Positions 48,295 through 57,362 of a stretch of 64,000 bases of DNA are shown here, piece after piece (the first letter of the stretch is position 1; the number at the start of each line of letters is the position of its first letter). The stretch is from Pseudomonas sp. GV071 (GTDB taxonomy: Bacteria; Pseudomonadota; Gammaproteobacteria; Pseudomonadales; Pseudomonadaceae), in assembly GCF_003050835.1 (NCBI RefSeq), contig NZ_QAOJ01000006.1, positions 248,001 through 312,000 of the forward strand, given 5' to 3'. The notes below the pieces were generated by a model. It was not told the origin of the DNA and did not search any database. It was given only the letters and a program-made list of their open reading frames with translations. The position numbers and the translations under genes were made by a program.

Positions 48295-48358
48295 AACCTG
48301 CTCGCGCTTCGCGGCACCGGACCCGAGCAATTACCAACACGCTGCAAAAGGAATGCAA

Positions 48359-49093
48359 ATGAAGCTAGTCGCCGCGCAAATCGCCTCCTACGCAGGCAAC
48401 CTCGAGGCAAATATCCGCAAGCATGTCGCTGTCGTTGAGCGGGCTGCCAACCTCGGCGCTGACGGGATATTTTTCCCTGAACTGTCGCTGAGCGGATATG
48501 AGCCCACGCTGGCCGAGGCGCTGGCCATCTTGCCGAGCGATGACCGCCTGGAGGTGTTTCAACAACTGAGCGAGCGCCTGGGCATATTGATCGCGGTGGG
48601 CGCGCCGACACGCGCTGATGCGGGGGTGGCGATCAGCATGATCACCTTCCAGCCAGGGCTCGCACGTTGCACCTATTCCAAGCAGCAGCTGCATGCCGAT
48701 GAGCTGCCGTTTTTCACCCCCGGCACCCAGCAACAGCTGTTCGCTTGCGCGGACCATGTTGTGGCGCCGGCCATTTGTTATGAATCCTTGCAAGCCAACC
48801 ACGCCCAGCAGGCGGCAGACGCCGGGGCGCAGGTGTATTTCACCAGCGTGGCCAAGTCCGAGCGCGGCGTGGCGGCTGCGTACAGTCACTATCCGGCTAT
48901 CGCCAAACAGCACGGCATGACGGTGTTGATGGCCAACTGCGTGGGGCCGGCGGACAACTATGTGGCCGCCGGGCAATCGGGTGTCTGGGACGCTCAGGGT
49001 GATTTGCTGGTGTGTGCCGATGCCAGCGCAGAGGCACTGGTGCTCTACGATTCGAGTGCCGGCACAGGCGAAGTAGTGGGTCTATCGGGCTGA
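48359..49093 (+). CDS. carbon-nitrogen hydrolase (nitrilase superfamily)
   Basis: 244 residues. ATG 48359 is chosen over 48353 because AAAAGG is then 8 nt away. The Glu-Lys-Cys triad is clear: FFPELSLSGYEP, TYSKQQLHADE and APAICYESL. It hydrolyses or condenses amide/nitrile-type bonds in small molecules; the exact substrate is not predictable. It follows the diguanylate cyclase by 64 bp and may share its transcript. Confidence 0.9.
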   Translation: MKLVAAQIASYAGNLEANIRKHVAVVERAANLGADGIFFPELSLSGYEPTLAEALAILPSDDRLEVFQQLSERLGILIAVGAPTRADAGVAISMITFQPGLARCTYSKQQLHADELPFFTPGTQQQLFACADHVVAPAICYESLQANHAQQAADAGAQVYFTSVAKSERGVAAAYSHYPAIAKQHGMTVLMANCVGPADNYVAAGQSGVWDAQGDLLVCADASAEALVLYDSSAGTGEVVGLSG

Positions 49094-49205
49094 CGTAACG
49101 ACACCCTCAAGCCGTGATCAACGAAAAGCCCGCCCTCTTCCCAGGCCAACGGCCCACCGAATGGCCTATCCTTGCCGCTCAAACCCGTTAAGTGCCGGAG
49201 TTCAA

Positions 49206-49481
49206 ATGGCCAAGATGACCTTTCCCTACGCGTGCGCACGCTTGAAGGAATATTTCTATCCGATGGGCTTTGAGGCCGTTCTGGATTCGCCCTCCACCAT
49301 GACCGCACGCGTCTTCGACTCGAAAACAGGTGAAGACTTGGCGGTCTTAGCCGGGTTGGCGTGGGGGCCCTCAACCACGGAAGCTGACCTTGTCGATATC
49401 ACTGAGTTGCTTGATCAGGAGATGCACGCGCAGGAGTTTGTTCACGTGCCCATGAAGAGCGACTCGATAACGGATGGGTGA
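49206..49481 (+). CDS. small hypothetical protein, DUF1652-like
   Basis: 91 residues from MAKMTFPYACARLKE; GGAG lies 10 nt upstream. Compact alpha/beta pattern (LKEYFYPMGFEAVLDSPSTM, ARVFDSKTGEDLAVLAGL, ITELLDQEMHAQEF). Resembles the DUF1652 group of small Pseudomonas proteins, but the match is weak. Monocistronic. Confidence 0.6.
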   Translation: MAKMTFPYACARLKEYFYPMGFEAVLDSPSTMTARVFDSKTGEDLAVLAGLAWGPSTTEADLVDITELLDQEMHAQEFVHVPMKSDSITDG

Positions 49482-49677
49482 CGGCAGATCAGCCTCGATG
49501 GGCTTTAAAACCCGTGAGCGCCTGGGTTGGCAACCGACGGGGCCGGGGTTGTTGTTTGATGTGGCGAGCGGCCTGGCGCGTGCGGGTTTGACGCCTTGAC
49601 AGGTGCAGGTTGGGTGCCAGCGTCTACGCTTGTCCTGCACCCCGCCTGAACCACCCACCGAGTACCCCGCACAACCC

Positions 49678-50427
49678 GTGAAGTATTCGACGCTCACTGC
49701 CGCCCTGCTCTGCCTGGTGCTTGGCCCTGCTGCCACAGCCGCGCCCTATCAGGTGGTCACCGAAGAGTGGGCGCCGTACAACTACGTTGAGAACAATCAG
49801 CTCACTGGCATGGCGACGGACATCGTGCGCGCCATCATGCAGCGCACCGGCGATGACTTCGAAGTGCTGATGCTGCCCAGCATGCGCGCCGGCCTGGCGC
49901 TGCAGAGCCGCCCCCATACCATCATGTATTCGATGTTCCGCACCGCCGAGCGCGAGCCGTTGTACAAGTGGGTGGGGCCCATCGTGGAAGAGTCGATTCA
50001 CCCCTATCAACTGGCCAATGGCCGACCGCCGCTGTATTCCCTGGAGCAGTTGCAGCAGGTGGAAAAGATCACCACCCGCCATGCCGGTCTGATCCCGGAA
50101 AAACTGCGCGCCATGGGCTTTCGCAACCTCGACCGCAGCGCCAACGAAAGCCAGCAGTTGTACCGCATGCTGCTCGCCGGTCGCACCGAGGTGATCATCG
50201 GCGACACCGATGCCGGAGTGGCCTACTACAGCCGCCAATTGGCCATCGCACCGGGCGTGCTGCAGCAGATACCGGTAGAGATTCATCGCTCATCGCTGTA
50301 CATCGCCTTCAGCCGCGACAGCGACGACGGCTTGGTTGCCGCTTGGGCGGAGGCCCTTGAACAGCTGCGTGCAAGTGGTGAGCTCAGGCGGATTCAGCAG
50401 CGCTACGAACAGCCAATCTTGCCGTGA
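49678..50427 (+). CDS. periplasmic solute-binding protein (SBP_bac_3)
   Basis: 249 residues if the GTG at 49678 is the start (VKYSTLTAALLCLVLGPAAT, signal peptide). The ORF extends 75 bp further without an RBS. SBP_bac_3 features: YQVVTEEWAPYNYVENNQLTG in parts, GMATDIVRAIMQRTGDDFE, RAGLALQSRPHTIMYSMFRT, DTDAGVAYYSRQL and ALEQLRASGELRRIQQRYE. No permease or ATPase is adjacent, so it is an orphan of the kind that sometimes senses rather than transports. Confidence 0.85.
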   Translation: MKYSTLTAALLCLVLGPAATAAPYQVVTEEWAPYNYVENNQLTGMATDIVRAIMQRTGDDFEVLMLPSMRAGLALQSRPHTIMYSMFRTAEREPLYKWVGPIVEESIHPYQLANGRPPLYSLEQLQQVEKITTRHAGLIPEKLRAMGFRNLDRSANESQQLYRMLLAGRTEVIIGDTDAGVAYYSRQLAIAPGVLQQIPVEIHRSSLYIAFSRDSDDGLVAAWAEALEQLRASGELRRIQQRYEQPILP

Positions 50428-50507
50428 GCCGCACGCACCTGCGCCGATAGCGGACATTCCCTCGCCGACCCATTAGGCTGTGCATTTTGCGAACGCTGAC
50501 GCGGGTG

Positions 50508-51428
50508 ATGGCTGTGGACAGGTTTCAGGAAATGAAGGTGCTGTTGGCCGTGACCGAGGCGGAAAGTTTTGCCGGCGGCGCCAAGCTGTTGGGCATGTCG
50601 CCGCCCAGCGCCACCCGTGCGATTGCTGCGCTGGAAAGCCGACTGGGCACGCTGCTGCTGGCGCGCAACACGCGCAGCCTGCGCTTGACCGAGGCCGGGC
50701 GGCGTTATGTGGAAGACTGCAAACGCATTCTGGCCGAGCTCGAAGAAGCCGAAGAGCTGGCCGCCGGCAGCACCCTGCGACCCCGCGGCAGCCTGACGGT
50801 GACGGCGCCGGTGATGTTCGGCGAGCTGTATCTGATTCCACTGATCACCCGCTACCTCGCCGAGCACACCGAGGTCACGGTGAACGCCTTGCTGGTGGAC
50901 CGCTTGGTGCATATGGCCGAGGAAGGGGTGGATGTCGGTATCCGCATCGGCAAGCTGCCAGAGGGGAATTTTCATGCCCTCAAGGTGGGCGAAATCCGCC
51001 CGGTGGTGTGCGCTGCGCCAGCCTTTCTCGACCGGGTTGGGCGGCCCACACAACCACAGGATCTGGCCAACGCGCCGATCGTGATGTCCTCGGCCAGCAC
51101 CCTGCTCACCCATTGGTATTTCAGCGGCCCGGACGGCGTCACCAATCTGATACCGCAACCGCGCCTGGTGGTCAGTTCCAACCAGGCCGCCATCAATGCC
51201 GCGCGCCTCGGCTGGGGCTACACCTGCGTGCTGTCCTATCAAGTGGCCGAGGCGGTGGCCAAAGGCGAACTGGAAATTGTGCTCGCCGCCTTTGGCACCG
51301 CGGCGCTGCCGGTGCATATCGTTTACCAGAGCGGCAAACAGCTGCCGGCTAAAGTGCGCACCTTCGTCGACTATTGCCACAGCCAGCTGCTCGGCGACCC
51401 CGCCCTGCAGCCGGTCGGGGCGGCGTAA
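50508..51428 (+). CDS. LysR-family regulator 1
   Basis: 306 residues from MAVDRFQEMKVLLAV. N-terminal wHTH (ESFAGGAKLLGMSPPSATRA, LLARNTRSLRLTEAGRRYVED in parts) and an LTTR effector domain of the CrgA/DmlR-like subgroup (GSLTVTAPVMFGELYLIPLI, GVDVGIRIGKLPEGNF, VHIVYQSGKQLPAKVRTFVDY in parts). It is followed 4 bp later by a second LysR gene, so the two are co-transcribed. Confidence 0.92.
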   Translation: MAVDRFQEMKVLLAVTEAESFAGGAKLLGMSPPSATRAIAALESRLGTLLLARNTRSLRLTEAGRRYVEDCKRILAELEEAEELAAGSTLRPRGSLTVTAPVMFGELYLIPLITRYLAEHTEVTVNALLVDRLVHMAEEGVDVGIRIGKLPEGNFHALKVGEIRPVVCAAPAFLDRVGRPTQPQDLANAPIVMSSASTLLTHWYFSGPDGVTNLIPQPRLVVSSNQAAINAARLGWGYTCVLSYQVAEAVAKGELEIVLAAFGTAALPVHIVYQSGKQLPAKVRTFVDYCHSQLLGDPALQPVGAA

Positions 51429-51432
51429 AACC

Positions 51433-52338
51433 ATGAGCCGCTACCAGCAGCTGGCGGTGTTCGCCAGCGTGGCCGAGTTGGGCAGCCTGTCTGCCGCCGC
51501 CCGCGAGCTGGAGCTGGCGCCGGCCACCGTGTTGCGCACCGTGGCGGCGCTGGAGGCTCGCCTGAATGCCACCTTGTTAGTGCGCAGTCCGCGGGGCGTA
51601 AGCCTGAGCCCGGTGGGCGAACAGTTCGCCGCGCGTTGCCGGCAGATTCTGCAACAAACCGCCGAGGCCGAACGCTCGGCCGTAGGGCTGCACAGCCATG
51701 TCGCCGGGCAACTGACCGTGGCGATGCCGCTGCTGATGGCGCACCAGGTGTTCATGCCCCTGGCTGTTGAATACCTCGACGCATTTCCCGCCGTGCAGCT
51801 GCTGACCGAAACCCGCGAAAGCCTGCCCAAACTGCTCGAAGAAGGCCTCGACGCCGCCCTGGTGGTGGGCCACCTGGCCGACTCCTCGGGCTTTGCCGTG
51901 GAAGTGGGCAACGTCCGCCCGATCATGTGCGCCGCCCCCGCCTACCTGGCGCAATGGGGCCACCCGGAGTCGCCCGAAGACCTGCGCCAACACCGCACCA
52001 TCCTCGCCACCGCCAGCGGCCACAGCCCCGAATGGCGCCTGCACAGCGGCAGCACCACCCGCACCATCAGAACCACCCCGGTGCTCACCTGCAGCACCCA
52101 ACAAGCCGCCATTCAAGCCGCCGTCGCCGGCCTGGGCCTGATCCGCTGCCTGAACCACGAAGCCCACCAACAACTGCAAAGCGGCCAACTGCGAGCCATC
52201 CTGCAACCCTTCAGCGCCCCCGCCCTGCCCGTCCACCTCCTCTACCGCGAAGGCCGCAAAGCCTGCGGGCGCCTGCGCACCTTCATCGACTTCGCCGTCC
52301 CACGACTGCGAAACCACCCCGCCTTGCGCGACGAATAA
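51433..52338 (+). CDS. LysR-family regulator 2
   Basis: 301 residues from MSRYQQLAVFASVAELG. Same subgroup as the preceding gene (LSAAARELELAPATVLRTVA, LLVRSPRGVSLSPVGEQFA, GQLTVAMPLLMAHQVFMPLA, VHLLYREGRKACGRLRTFID). Two neighbouring paralogues suggest tandem duplication and divergence; probable targets are the GST and PNPOx-reductase genes downstream. Towards its 3' end codon use shifts strongly to C-ending codons. Confidence 0.92.
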   Translation: MSRYQQLAVFASVAELGSLSAAARELELAPATVLRTVAALEARLNATLLVRSPRGVSLSPVGEQFAARCRQILQQTAEAERSAVGLHSHVAGQLTVAMPLLMAHQVFMPLAVEYLDAFPAVQLLTETRESLPKLLEEGLDAALVVGHLADSSGFAVEVGNVRPIMCAAPAYLAQWGHPESPEDLRQHRTILATASGHSPEWRLHSGSTTRTIRTTPVLTCSTQQAAIQAAVAGLGLIRCLNHEAHQQLQSGQLRAILQPFSAPALPVHLLYREGRKACGRLRTFIDFAVPRLRNHPALRDE

Positions 52339-52349
52339 ACAGCCTAAAA

Positions 52350-52376
52350 GCATCGCGGCTGAAGCCCCTCCCACAG
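52350..52376. repeat. REP-type palindromic element
   Basis: The minus strand reads TGTGGGAGGGGCTTCAGCC followed by GCGATGC, which matches the REP sequences that are widespread between genes in fluorescent pseudomonads. It sits 12 bp after the LysR stop codon. Confidence 0.7.
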
Positions 52377-52405
52377 AAAAAAATCGAGCAGGCACCACGA
52401 CTTTT

Positions 52406-52446
52406 GATCTGGCTTGTGATCTGGCTTGTGATCTGGCTGTTGATCT
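52406..52446. repeat. 12-bp tandem repeat
   Basis: GATCTGGCTTGT at 52406 and 52418, a variant GATCTGGCTGTT at 52430 and a partial GATCT at 52442 follow head to tail. Variable-number repeats of this unit are likely between strains. Confidence 0.75.
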
Positions 52447-52740
52447 ACCCGCCCCATGGGCGCAGGCCGAGCGGAGTCGTTGTGCAGGGGGTCGAGCGGC
52501 CGGGAGCCGCGAGAGGTGTGATGGGCCATGGATGGCCCGTCTCACCGGCCCCCGGAACGACGACGCAGCGAGGGGACCCGCAGCGCAGCGTAGGGCCAAG
52601 GTTGGGGCAAGCGTTTTGGTTACTTTGCCGCGACTGGCAAAGTGACTCGCGCGTAAGGCGCGAAACAAAACGCCCAGCGCACGCGACAAAGAAGAACAAC
52701 ACCGCTCGCCAGAGGATCGCTTAGGGCGCGTAAGCGCTCT
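52447..52740. repeat. non-coding block, probably a multicopy intergenic element
   Basis: About 290 bp without a credible gene. It contains TTGGTTACTTTGCCGCGACT then GGCAAAGTGACTCGCGCGTA (an interrupted inverted repeat, ACTTTGCC/GGCAAAGT) and a matching GCGCGTAAGGCGCG hairpin. From memory, not checked, such blocks recur in many P. fluorescens intergenic regions and are often mis-annotated as small hypothetical proteins. Confidence 0.5.
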
Positions 52741-52879
52741 GCGTACAGCACGCCCCTCCCCCTTTATTGCAAAAACTGAAATTAACGATTGCCCAACCTG
52801 GCAATTCTGCCCACCCACGCACAAGCGCAGGATGGCTCCACAGCGTGACACCCCGTCCACGCCCCACGGAGCCACCCCC

Positions 52880-53509
52880 ATGCCACAGTCCCCGATCAAA
52901 CTCTACCGCCACCCATTGTCCGGCCACGCCCACCGCGTTGAACTGCTGCTCTCCCTGCTCAACGTCCCCACCGAACTGGTATTCGTCGACCTGGCCAAAG
53001 GCGCCCACAAGACCCCGGAATTTCTCGCACTCAACCCCTTCGGCCAAGTGCCGGTCATCGACGACAACGGCACCGTCCTCGCCGACTCCAACGCCATCCT
53101 CGTCTACCTCGCCAACCAGTACGGCGAAGGCCAGTGGCTGAGCGCAGACCCGGTCGCCGCTGCCCAGGTACAACGCTGGTTGTCAGTCGCCGCCGGGCAA
53201 GTCGCCTACGGCCCCGCCGCCGCCCGCCTGATCACCGTATTTGGCGCAGCCTTCAACGCCGAAGAAGTGATCCACCGTGCCCACGTACTGCTGACCATGA
53301 TGGAAAGCGAACTGGGTACCACGCCCTTCCTCACCGGCAACCAACCGAGCATCGCCGACGTGGCTAACTACGCTTACATCGCCCATGCACCGGAGGGCAA
53401 CGTATCGCTTGCGGCCTACCCGAACGTGCGCGCCTGGCTGCAGCGCATTGAAGCACTGCCAGGCTTCGTGCCGATGCAACGCACCGCCGCAGGCCTGCAG
53501 GCCAACTGA
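52880..53509 (+). CDS. glutathione S-transferase family protein
   Basis: 209 residues from [20 protein letters not shown]. Thioredoxin-like N-terminal domain with the SNAIL-type glutathione-binding motif ([20 protein letters not shown]), and a helical C-terminal domain with [20 protein letters not shown] in parts. It conjugates glutathione or acts as a peroxidase or isomerase. It precedes the PNPOx-reductase fusion by 59 bp and may share its regulation. Confidence 0.93.
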   Translation: MPQSPIKLYRHPLSGHAHRVELLLSLLNVPTELVFVDLAKGAHKTPEFLALNPFGQVPVIDDNGTVLADSNAILVYLANQYGEGQWLSADPVAAAQVQRWLSVAAGQVAYGPAAARLITVFGAAFNAEEVIHRAHVLLTMMESELGTTPFLTGNQPSIADVANYAYIAHAPEGNVSLAAYPNVRAWLQRIEALPGFVPMQRTAAGLQAN

Positions 53510-53528
53510 GTACGAACTGAAGATCAGC

Positions 53529-53547
53529 CTGCCGGCTCGCCCGGCAG
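53529..53547 (+). promoter_or_regulatory. hairpin before the PNPOx-reductase gene
   Basis: CTGCCGG and CCGGCAG form a perfect 7-bp stem with a 5-nt loop, ending 21 bp before the ATG at 53569. It could attenuate read-through from the GST gene or protect the downstream mRNA. Confidence 0.4.
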
Positions 53548-53568
53548 CGCATTCAAGGAGCGTCGACC

Positions 53569-55623
53569 ATGGACCATCTGCCGCAATCGCCGAAATCGCC
53601 CTGGCACGCCGGTGAGAAGAAGCTTCAGGCTCACTTTCATGCGGCTGAGCGTATGGAAGAACTCGGCCAGCGCGTGATCCGCGACTACATGCCCGACCAG
53701 CATCGCGAGTTCTATCACCAGTTGCCTTTTATGGTGGTGGGCGCGGTGGATGCCGACAATCGCCCGTGGGCCACCCTGCTCGAAGGGCCGGAAGGTTTTG
53801 TCAGCTCGCCCGACCCGCTGCATCTGCAGATTAGCGCCCAGCCGGATGCGCAAGACCCGGCCGCTGCCGGGCTGCAAGCTGGCAAGGCCATCGGCATGCT
53901 GGGGATCGAGCTGCACACACGGCGGCGTAATCGTATCAACGGCGTGATCCAGAGCGCAGCGGCAGGTAGCCTGGAAGTGGCGGTCGAACAGTCCTATGGC
54001 AACTGCCCGAAATACATTCAGGAGCGCACCTACACTCGCGTGCCACAACCGGCCAACGGCGCGACGGCGCGGGAAGACTTTGCCGGCCTGGACGACTTCA
54101 GCCGCGCGTGGATTGCTGGTGCCGACACCTTTTTTATCGCCAGCTTTGTCGACCACGACGCCCACACCCGTTCCGTGGATGTGTCCCATCGCGGCGGCCG
54201 CGCCGGTTTTATCAAGGTCGAAGGCAACCGCCTGACCATTCCCGACTACGCCGGCAATCTGTTCTTCAACACACTGGGCAATCTGCAAAGCAACCCAGTG
54301 GCTGGCCTGCTGTTTGTCGACTTCAGCACGGGTGACGTGCTGCAACTCAGCGGGCGTACCGAACTGCTGCTGGACAGCCCCTTGATCAAAGCCTTTGAGG
54401 GGGCCGAGCGGTTGTGGGCGGTGGAGGTCGAGCACGTGGTGGTGCGCAAGGCCGCGCTGGCGATCCGCTGGCAGTTCCAGGACTACGCGCCGACCAGCCT
54501 GGCCACCGGCACCTGGGCGGAAACCGACGAGCGCCTGCGCCAGAACGAGCAGCGCCGGACCTGGCAGCAATGGCGGGTGACGCGGGTCGAGCAGGAAAGC
54601 AGCGACATCCGCTCGCTATTCCTCGAGCCGCCGGATAACGCCGTGGTGCCCTTCGCCCCAGGCCAGCATCTGCCGATGCGCATCGGCGCAGGGCCGGATG
54701 CATTGGTAAGGACCTATAGCGTATCCAGTGCGCCGTCGGACGGGCACATCCGCATCAGCGTCAAACGCCAAGGCAAGGCTTCCGAGCACTTGCACCAGCA
54801 GGTGCAGGTCGGCGATCTGTTGGAAGTCCGCCCGCCGTTGGGCAGCTTCACCCTCACCGAGGAAACCGAGCGGCCGGTGGTGTTGCTGGGCGCCGGTGTG
54901 GGCATTACGCCGATGATTTCCATGGCCAGAGAACTGGTCGCGCAAAACCAGCAGCACCCGCGCACGCGCGCTATTCATCTGTTCCAGAGCGCAAGAAGCC
55001 TGGCGGAATTGCCGTTCCAGGCCGAACTGAGCGAACTGCTGCAGCGCGCCAACGGCCAGCTGCATATCCATCGCGCGCTGAGCAACCCCGAGACCGACGC
55101 CCTGCTCGAGCAGGATTACCAAGTGGCCGGGCGCCTGGATTTTGCCCAGGTCAAAGCGCGCTTGCCGTTGGATGACTACGACTTTTACCTGTGCGGTCCG
55201 GGCGGTTTTCTCCAGGCCATGTACGACGGCCTGCGCAGCCTGAATATTGCCGACCAGCGCATCCATGCAGAGGCATTCGGGCCCTCGGCCCTGCGCCGTT
55301 CGGAAAGCGCGCAGCCGCCGACACTGGAGCAACCGCCGGCGGCCAGCGTGCCAGTGCCGGTGTATTTCTCCGCTTCGAACACCGAGGCGCGCTGGAAACC
55401 GGATGGCGGCAGCTTGCTGGAACTGGCCGAAAGCCGCGGCCTCAACCCCGAATTCAGCTGTCGCGGCGGCTCGTGCGGCACCTGCAGCACCCGGCTGATC
55501 AGCGGCGCCGTGCACTACCCGAGCCCGCCGGCGCAGATGCCCGACAGCGACAAGGTGCTGATCTGCTGCGCTGTCCCGGCGCAAACCGACGGCACCGCGC
55601 AACCCTTGGTCCTTGATCTCTAA
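53569..55623 (+). CDS. PNPOx-like / FAD-NAD(P)H reductase / 2Fe-2S fusion protein
   Basis: 684 residues. N-terminal pyridoxamine-phosphate-oxidase-like flavin domain (about 20-320: FYHQLPFMVVGAVDADNRPW, IADTFFIASFV-type segment, FINTLGNL/NLFFNTLGNLQSNPVAGLLF), then a ferredoxin-reductase-like module (RTYSVSSAPSDGHIRISVKR for FAD, LLGAGVGITPMISMARELV for NAD(P)H) and a C-terminal plant-type 2Fe-2S domain (SCRGGSCGTCSTRL with a distal Cys in LICCAV). Electrons should pass NAD(P)H to FAD to Fe-S. The fused N-terminal domain may bind FMN. Substrate unknown; family members occur near nitroreductase- and thiol-metabolism genes. Confidence 0.92.
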   Translation: MDHLPQSPKSPWHAGEKKLQAHFHAAERMEELGQRVIRDYMPDQHREFYHQLPFMVVGAVDADNRPWATLLEGPEGFVSSPDPLHLQISAQPDAQDPAAAGLQAGKAIGMLGIELHTRRRNRINGVIQSAAAGSLEVAVEQSYGNCPKYIQERTYTRVPQPANGATAREDFAGLDDFSRAWIAGADTFFIASFVDHDAHTRSVDVSHRGGRAGFIKVEGNRLTIPDYAGNLFFNTLGNLQSNPVAGLLFVDFSTGDVLQLSGRTELLLDSPLIKAFEGAERLWAVEVEHVVVRKAALAIRWQFQDYAPTSLATGTWAETDERLRQNEQRRTWQQWRVTRVEQESSDIRSLFLEPPDNAVVPFAPGQHLPMRIGAGPDALVRTYSVSSAPSDGHIRISVKRQGKASEHLHQQVQVGDLLEVRPPLGSFTLTEETERPVVLLGAGVGITPMISMARELVAQNQQHPRTRAIHLFQSARSLAELPFQAELSELLQRANGQLHIHRALSNPETDALLEQDYQVAGRLDFAQVKARLPLDDYDFYLCGPGGFLQAMYDGLRSLNIADQRIHAEAFGPSALRRSESAQPPTLEQPPAASVPVPVYFSASNTEARWKPDGGSLLELAESRGLNPEFSCRGGSCGTCSTRLISGAVHYPSPPAQMPDSDKVLICCAVPAQTDGTAQPLVLDL

Positions 55624-55638
55624 CCTGGAGGCGGCGAC

Positions 55639-55857
55639 ATGAACAGAAGCGACATCAATGCCTGGCAGACCCGGCCGATCCCACGCTGGCAGGAGCCTGC
55701 CACGAGCGACGTATCCAACGCGTTTGGGCACGACGCCAGCGCGATGGAATGGGAAGCCAATTATTTGCTGCCACAGGTGGTGGTAGCAGCCGAGCACGTC
55801 ATCAAACGCCTCACCCTCAACTTCGCCAACAGGAGCGACCGCCATGACCACCGCTGA
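55639..55857 (+). CDS. small hypothetical protein
   Basis: 72 residues. GGAGG lies 8 nt before the ATG, which is the main support. Soluble, no known family ([20 protein letters not shown]). It overlaps the next gene by 14 bp, so it is the middle gene of a reductase/small protein/DUF1348 unit. Confidence 0.6.
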   Translation: MNRSDINAWQTRPIPRWQEPATSDVSNAFGHDASAMEWEANYLLPQVVVAAEHVIKRLTLNFANRSDRHDHR

Positions 55858-56320
55858 AACCCGTCCACCGCTACCGCCCTTCACCCGTGAGACCGCCACC
55901 TTGAAAGTGCGCCTGGCCGAAGACGGCTGGAACAGCCGCGACGCCGCCAAGGTTGCGCTGGCGTATACCGAAGATACCCAGTGGCGCAACCGCGCGGAAT
56001 TCGCCCACAGCCGTGCCGAGGCCGAAGCCTTTTTGCGGCGCAAATGGAACAAGGAGCTGGAGTACCGGCTGATCAAAGAGCTCTGGGCCTTCACCGAAAA
56101 CCGCATTGCCGTGCGCTACGCCTACGAATGGCGCGACGACTCCGGCAACTGGTTCCGCTCCTACGGCAACGAGAACTGGGAGTTCGCCGCCAATGGCCTG
56201 ATGGCGCATCGGTTTGCCTGCATCAACGATAGGCCGATCAGCGAAGCCGAACGCAAATTCCGCTGGCCGCTGGGGCGTCGCCCGGATGAGCATCCGGGGC
56301 TGTCTGAACTGGGTTTGTAG
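55844..56320 (+). CDS. DUF1348 (NTF2/SnoaL-like) protein
   Basis: 158 residues; AGGAG precedes the ATG. DUF1348 sequence is well kept: [95 protein letters not shown]. The fold is a small alpha+beta barrel; function unknown, often encoded next to reductases or MarR regulators. Confidence 0.93.
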   Translation: MTTAETRPPLPPFTRETATLKVRLAEDGWNSRDAAKVALAYTEDTQWRNRAEFAHSRAEAEAFLRRKWNKELEYRLIKELWAFTENRIAVRYAYEWRDDSGNWFRSYGNENWEFAANGLMAHRFACINDRPISEAERKFRWPLGRRPDEHPGLSELGL

Positions 56321-56327
56321 CGCCGGC

Positions 56328-57254
56328 TCAGAAGCGCTCTATCTCCGCGTAAATCTGCAGCCACTCGCCTTTCGGGGCTTTGCCTGCAGCCGCGTCATCG
56401 CTGGTTGCCGCCGGATCTGCCAGCGCGTTGAGCAGCGACAGCTTGGTGGTGTGCGCCTGCAGCACACTCAGGGAAAACTGCTTCCACACCGCCTTGCCAT
56501 TCTGCTCAGTGGTGGCCGCCAACACCCTCGCTTCGGGCTCCAGCAGGTCGGGGTAGTCGACAGCCTCCGGCACGTCGAAGCCTGCGTTTTCCCAATCGAT
56601 GAGCTCGATCGACAGCGACTCGGTGGTGTAGTCGACCGTGTTTCTTTCGGTCTCGCCCATGCTGCTGAGTATCTTCAGCTGCGCCTTGATCAGCATCGGC
56701 CGGGTATCGTCCTGGTTGCCGTTCTTGATCTCGGCGTCGCTGATGCGCTTATAGGTTTCGTCCCAGAAATACTGGTCGTGGTCCTTCATTTCCTGCATGG
56801 CGGCGGCGATTTCGGTGCTGGTGTAGGTGCCGCTGTCGTCGTAGCTGATGCTCGACAGGGTTTGCCGGCTGAGCCCGGCAAACGGGTTATCGCCCTTGCC
56901 CAGGGCGAACTGATTGGCCTGTTCGGTGAGGGCCAGGCGAGTCGGGTCTTCGCTGTTGGGCCGCTCGTTGAGCACCTCGGCGTCTTCGCCGAATTCAATG
57001 ATCTGTTTGCGGGTGGTGGCCAACGCATCTGCCGGCATCGGCTTGGTGCGCCAGCCCTCGACCTGCTTGGATTGATCAGGCTCAGTGCTTTTCGGCGTGG
57101 CGCCGATGGACAGGGTGATGCCTACCACCGGCTTCGGCGCCGCGGGCACTGTGGCAACTTTTTTGACCTGCGGGTCCGCGGCGCGACTGAGCAAGCGGTT
57201 GAAGTGCCGGTTGGTTAAGCGTTGAAACGTAGCGCCACGAATTCCCTGATCCAT
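56328..57254 (-). CDS. hypothetical protein, 308 residues
   Basis: Start at MDQGIRGATFQRL, with AGGAGG 9 nt upstream; the longer ORF crosses the promoter of the divergent gene and is not used. No signal peptide or TM segment is visible. The sequence is acidic and helical (LTEQANQFALGKGDNPFAGL, YTSTEIAAAMQEMKDHDQYF, LIKAQLKILSSMGETERNTV). Family not recognised. A flagellar/adhesin-accessory or secreted substrate is possible, but nothing proves it. It is divergent to the MarR-GNAT gene, whose palindromic operator is about 100 bp away. Confidence 0.75.
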   Translation of the reverse strand: MDQGIRGATFQRLTNRHFNRLLSRAADPQVKKVATVPAAPKPVVGITLSIGATPKSTEPDQSKQVEGWRTKPMPADALATTRKQIIEFGEDAEVLNERPNSEDPTRLALTEQANQFALGKGDNPFAGLSRQTLSSISYDDSGTYTSTEIAAAMQEMKDHDQYFWDETYKRISDAEIKNGNQDDTRPMLIKAQLKILSSMGETERNTVDYTTESLSIELIDWENAGFDVPEAVDYPDLLEPEARVLAATTEQNGKAVWKQFSLSVLQAHTTKLSLLNALADPAATSDDAAAGKAPKGEWLQIYAEIERF

Positions 57255-57333
57255 CGCCTTGAGCCTCCTGCTGATACGCGAGTCTTTACACCGTATCGGC
57301 AAAGGGCGAGGACGCTTGAACGGCGCAGACGAA

Positions 57334-57362
57334 TTGACATGCTTGCCCAAGGCAACTATATA
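57334..57362 (+). promoter_or_regulatory. near-consensus sigma-70 promoter of the MarR-GNAT gene
   Basis: TTGACA (57334-57339), a 17-bp spacer and TATATA (57357-57362). Transcription would start near 57369, giving a leader of about 25 nt. The -10 box lies inside the 18-bp palindrome. Confidence 0.8.

Noticed and set aside
52445..52702. 85-codon minus-strand ORF ([16 protein letters not shown]...)
   Set aside because: Lies in the repeat block; this type of translation is a common false gene call in Pseudomonas intergenic repeats.
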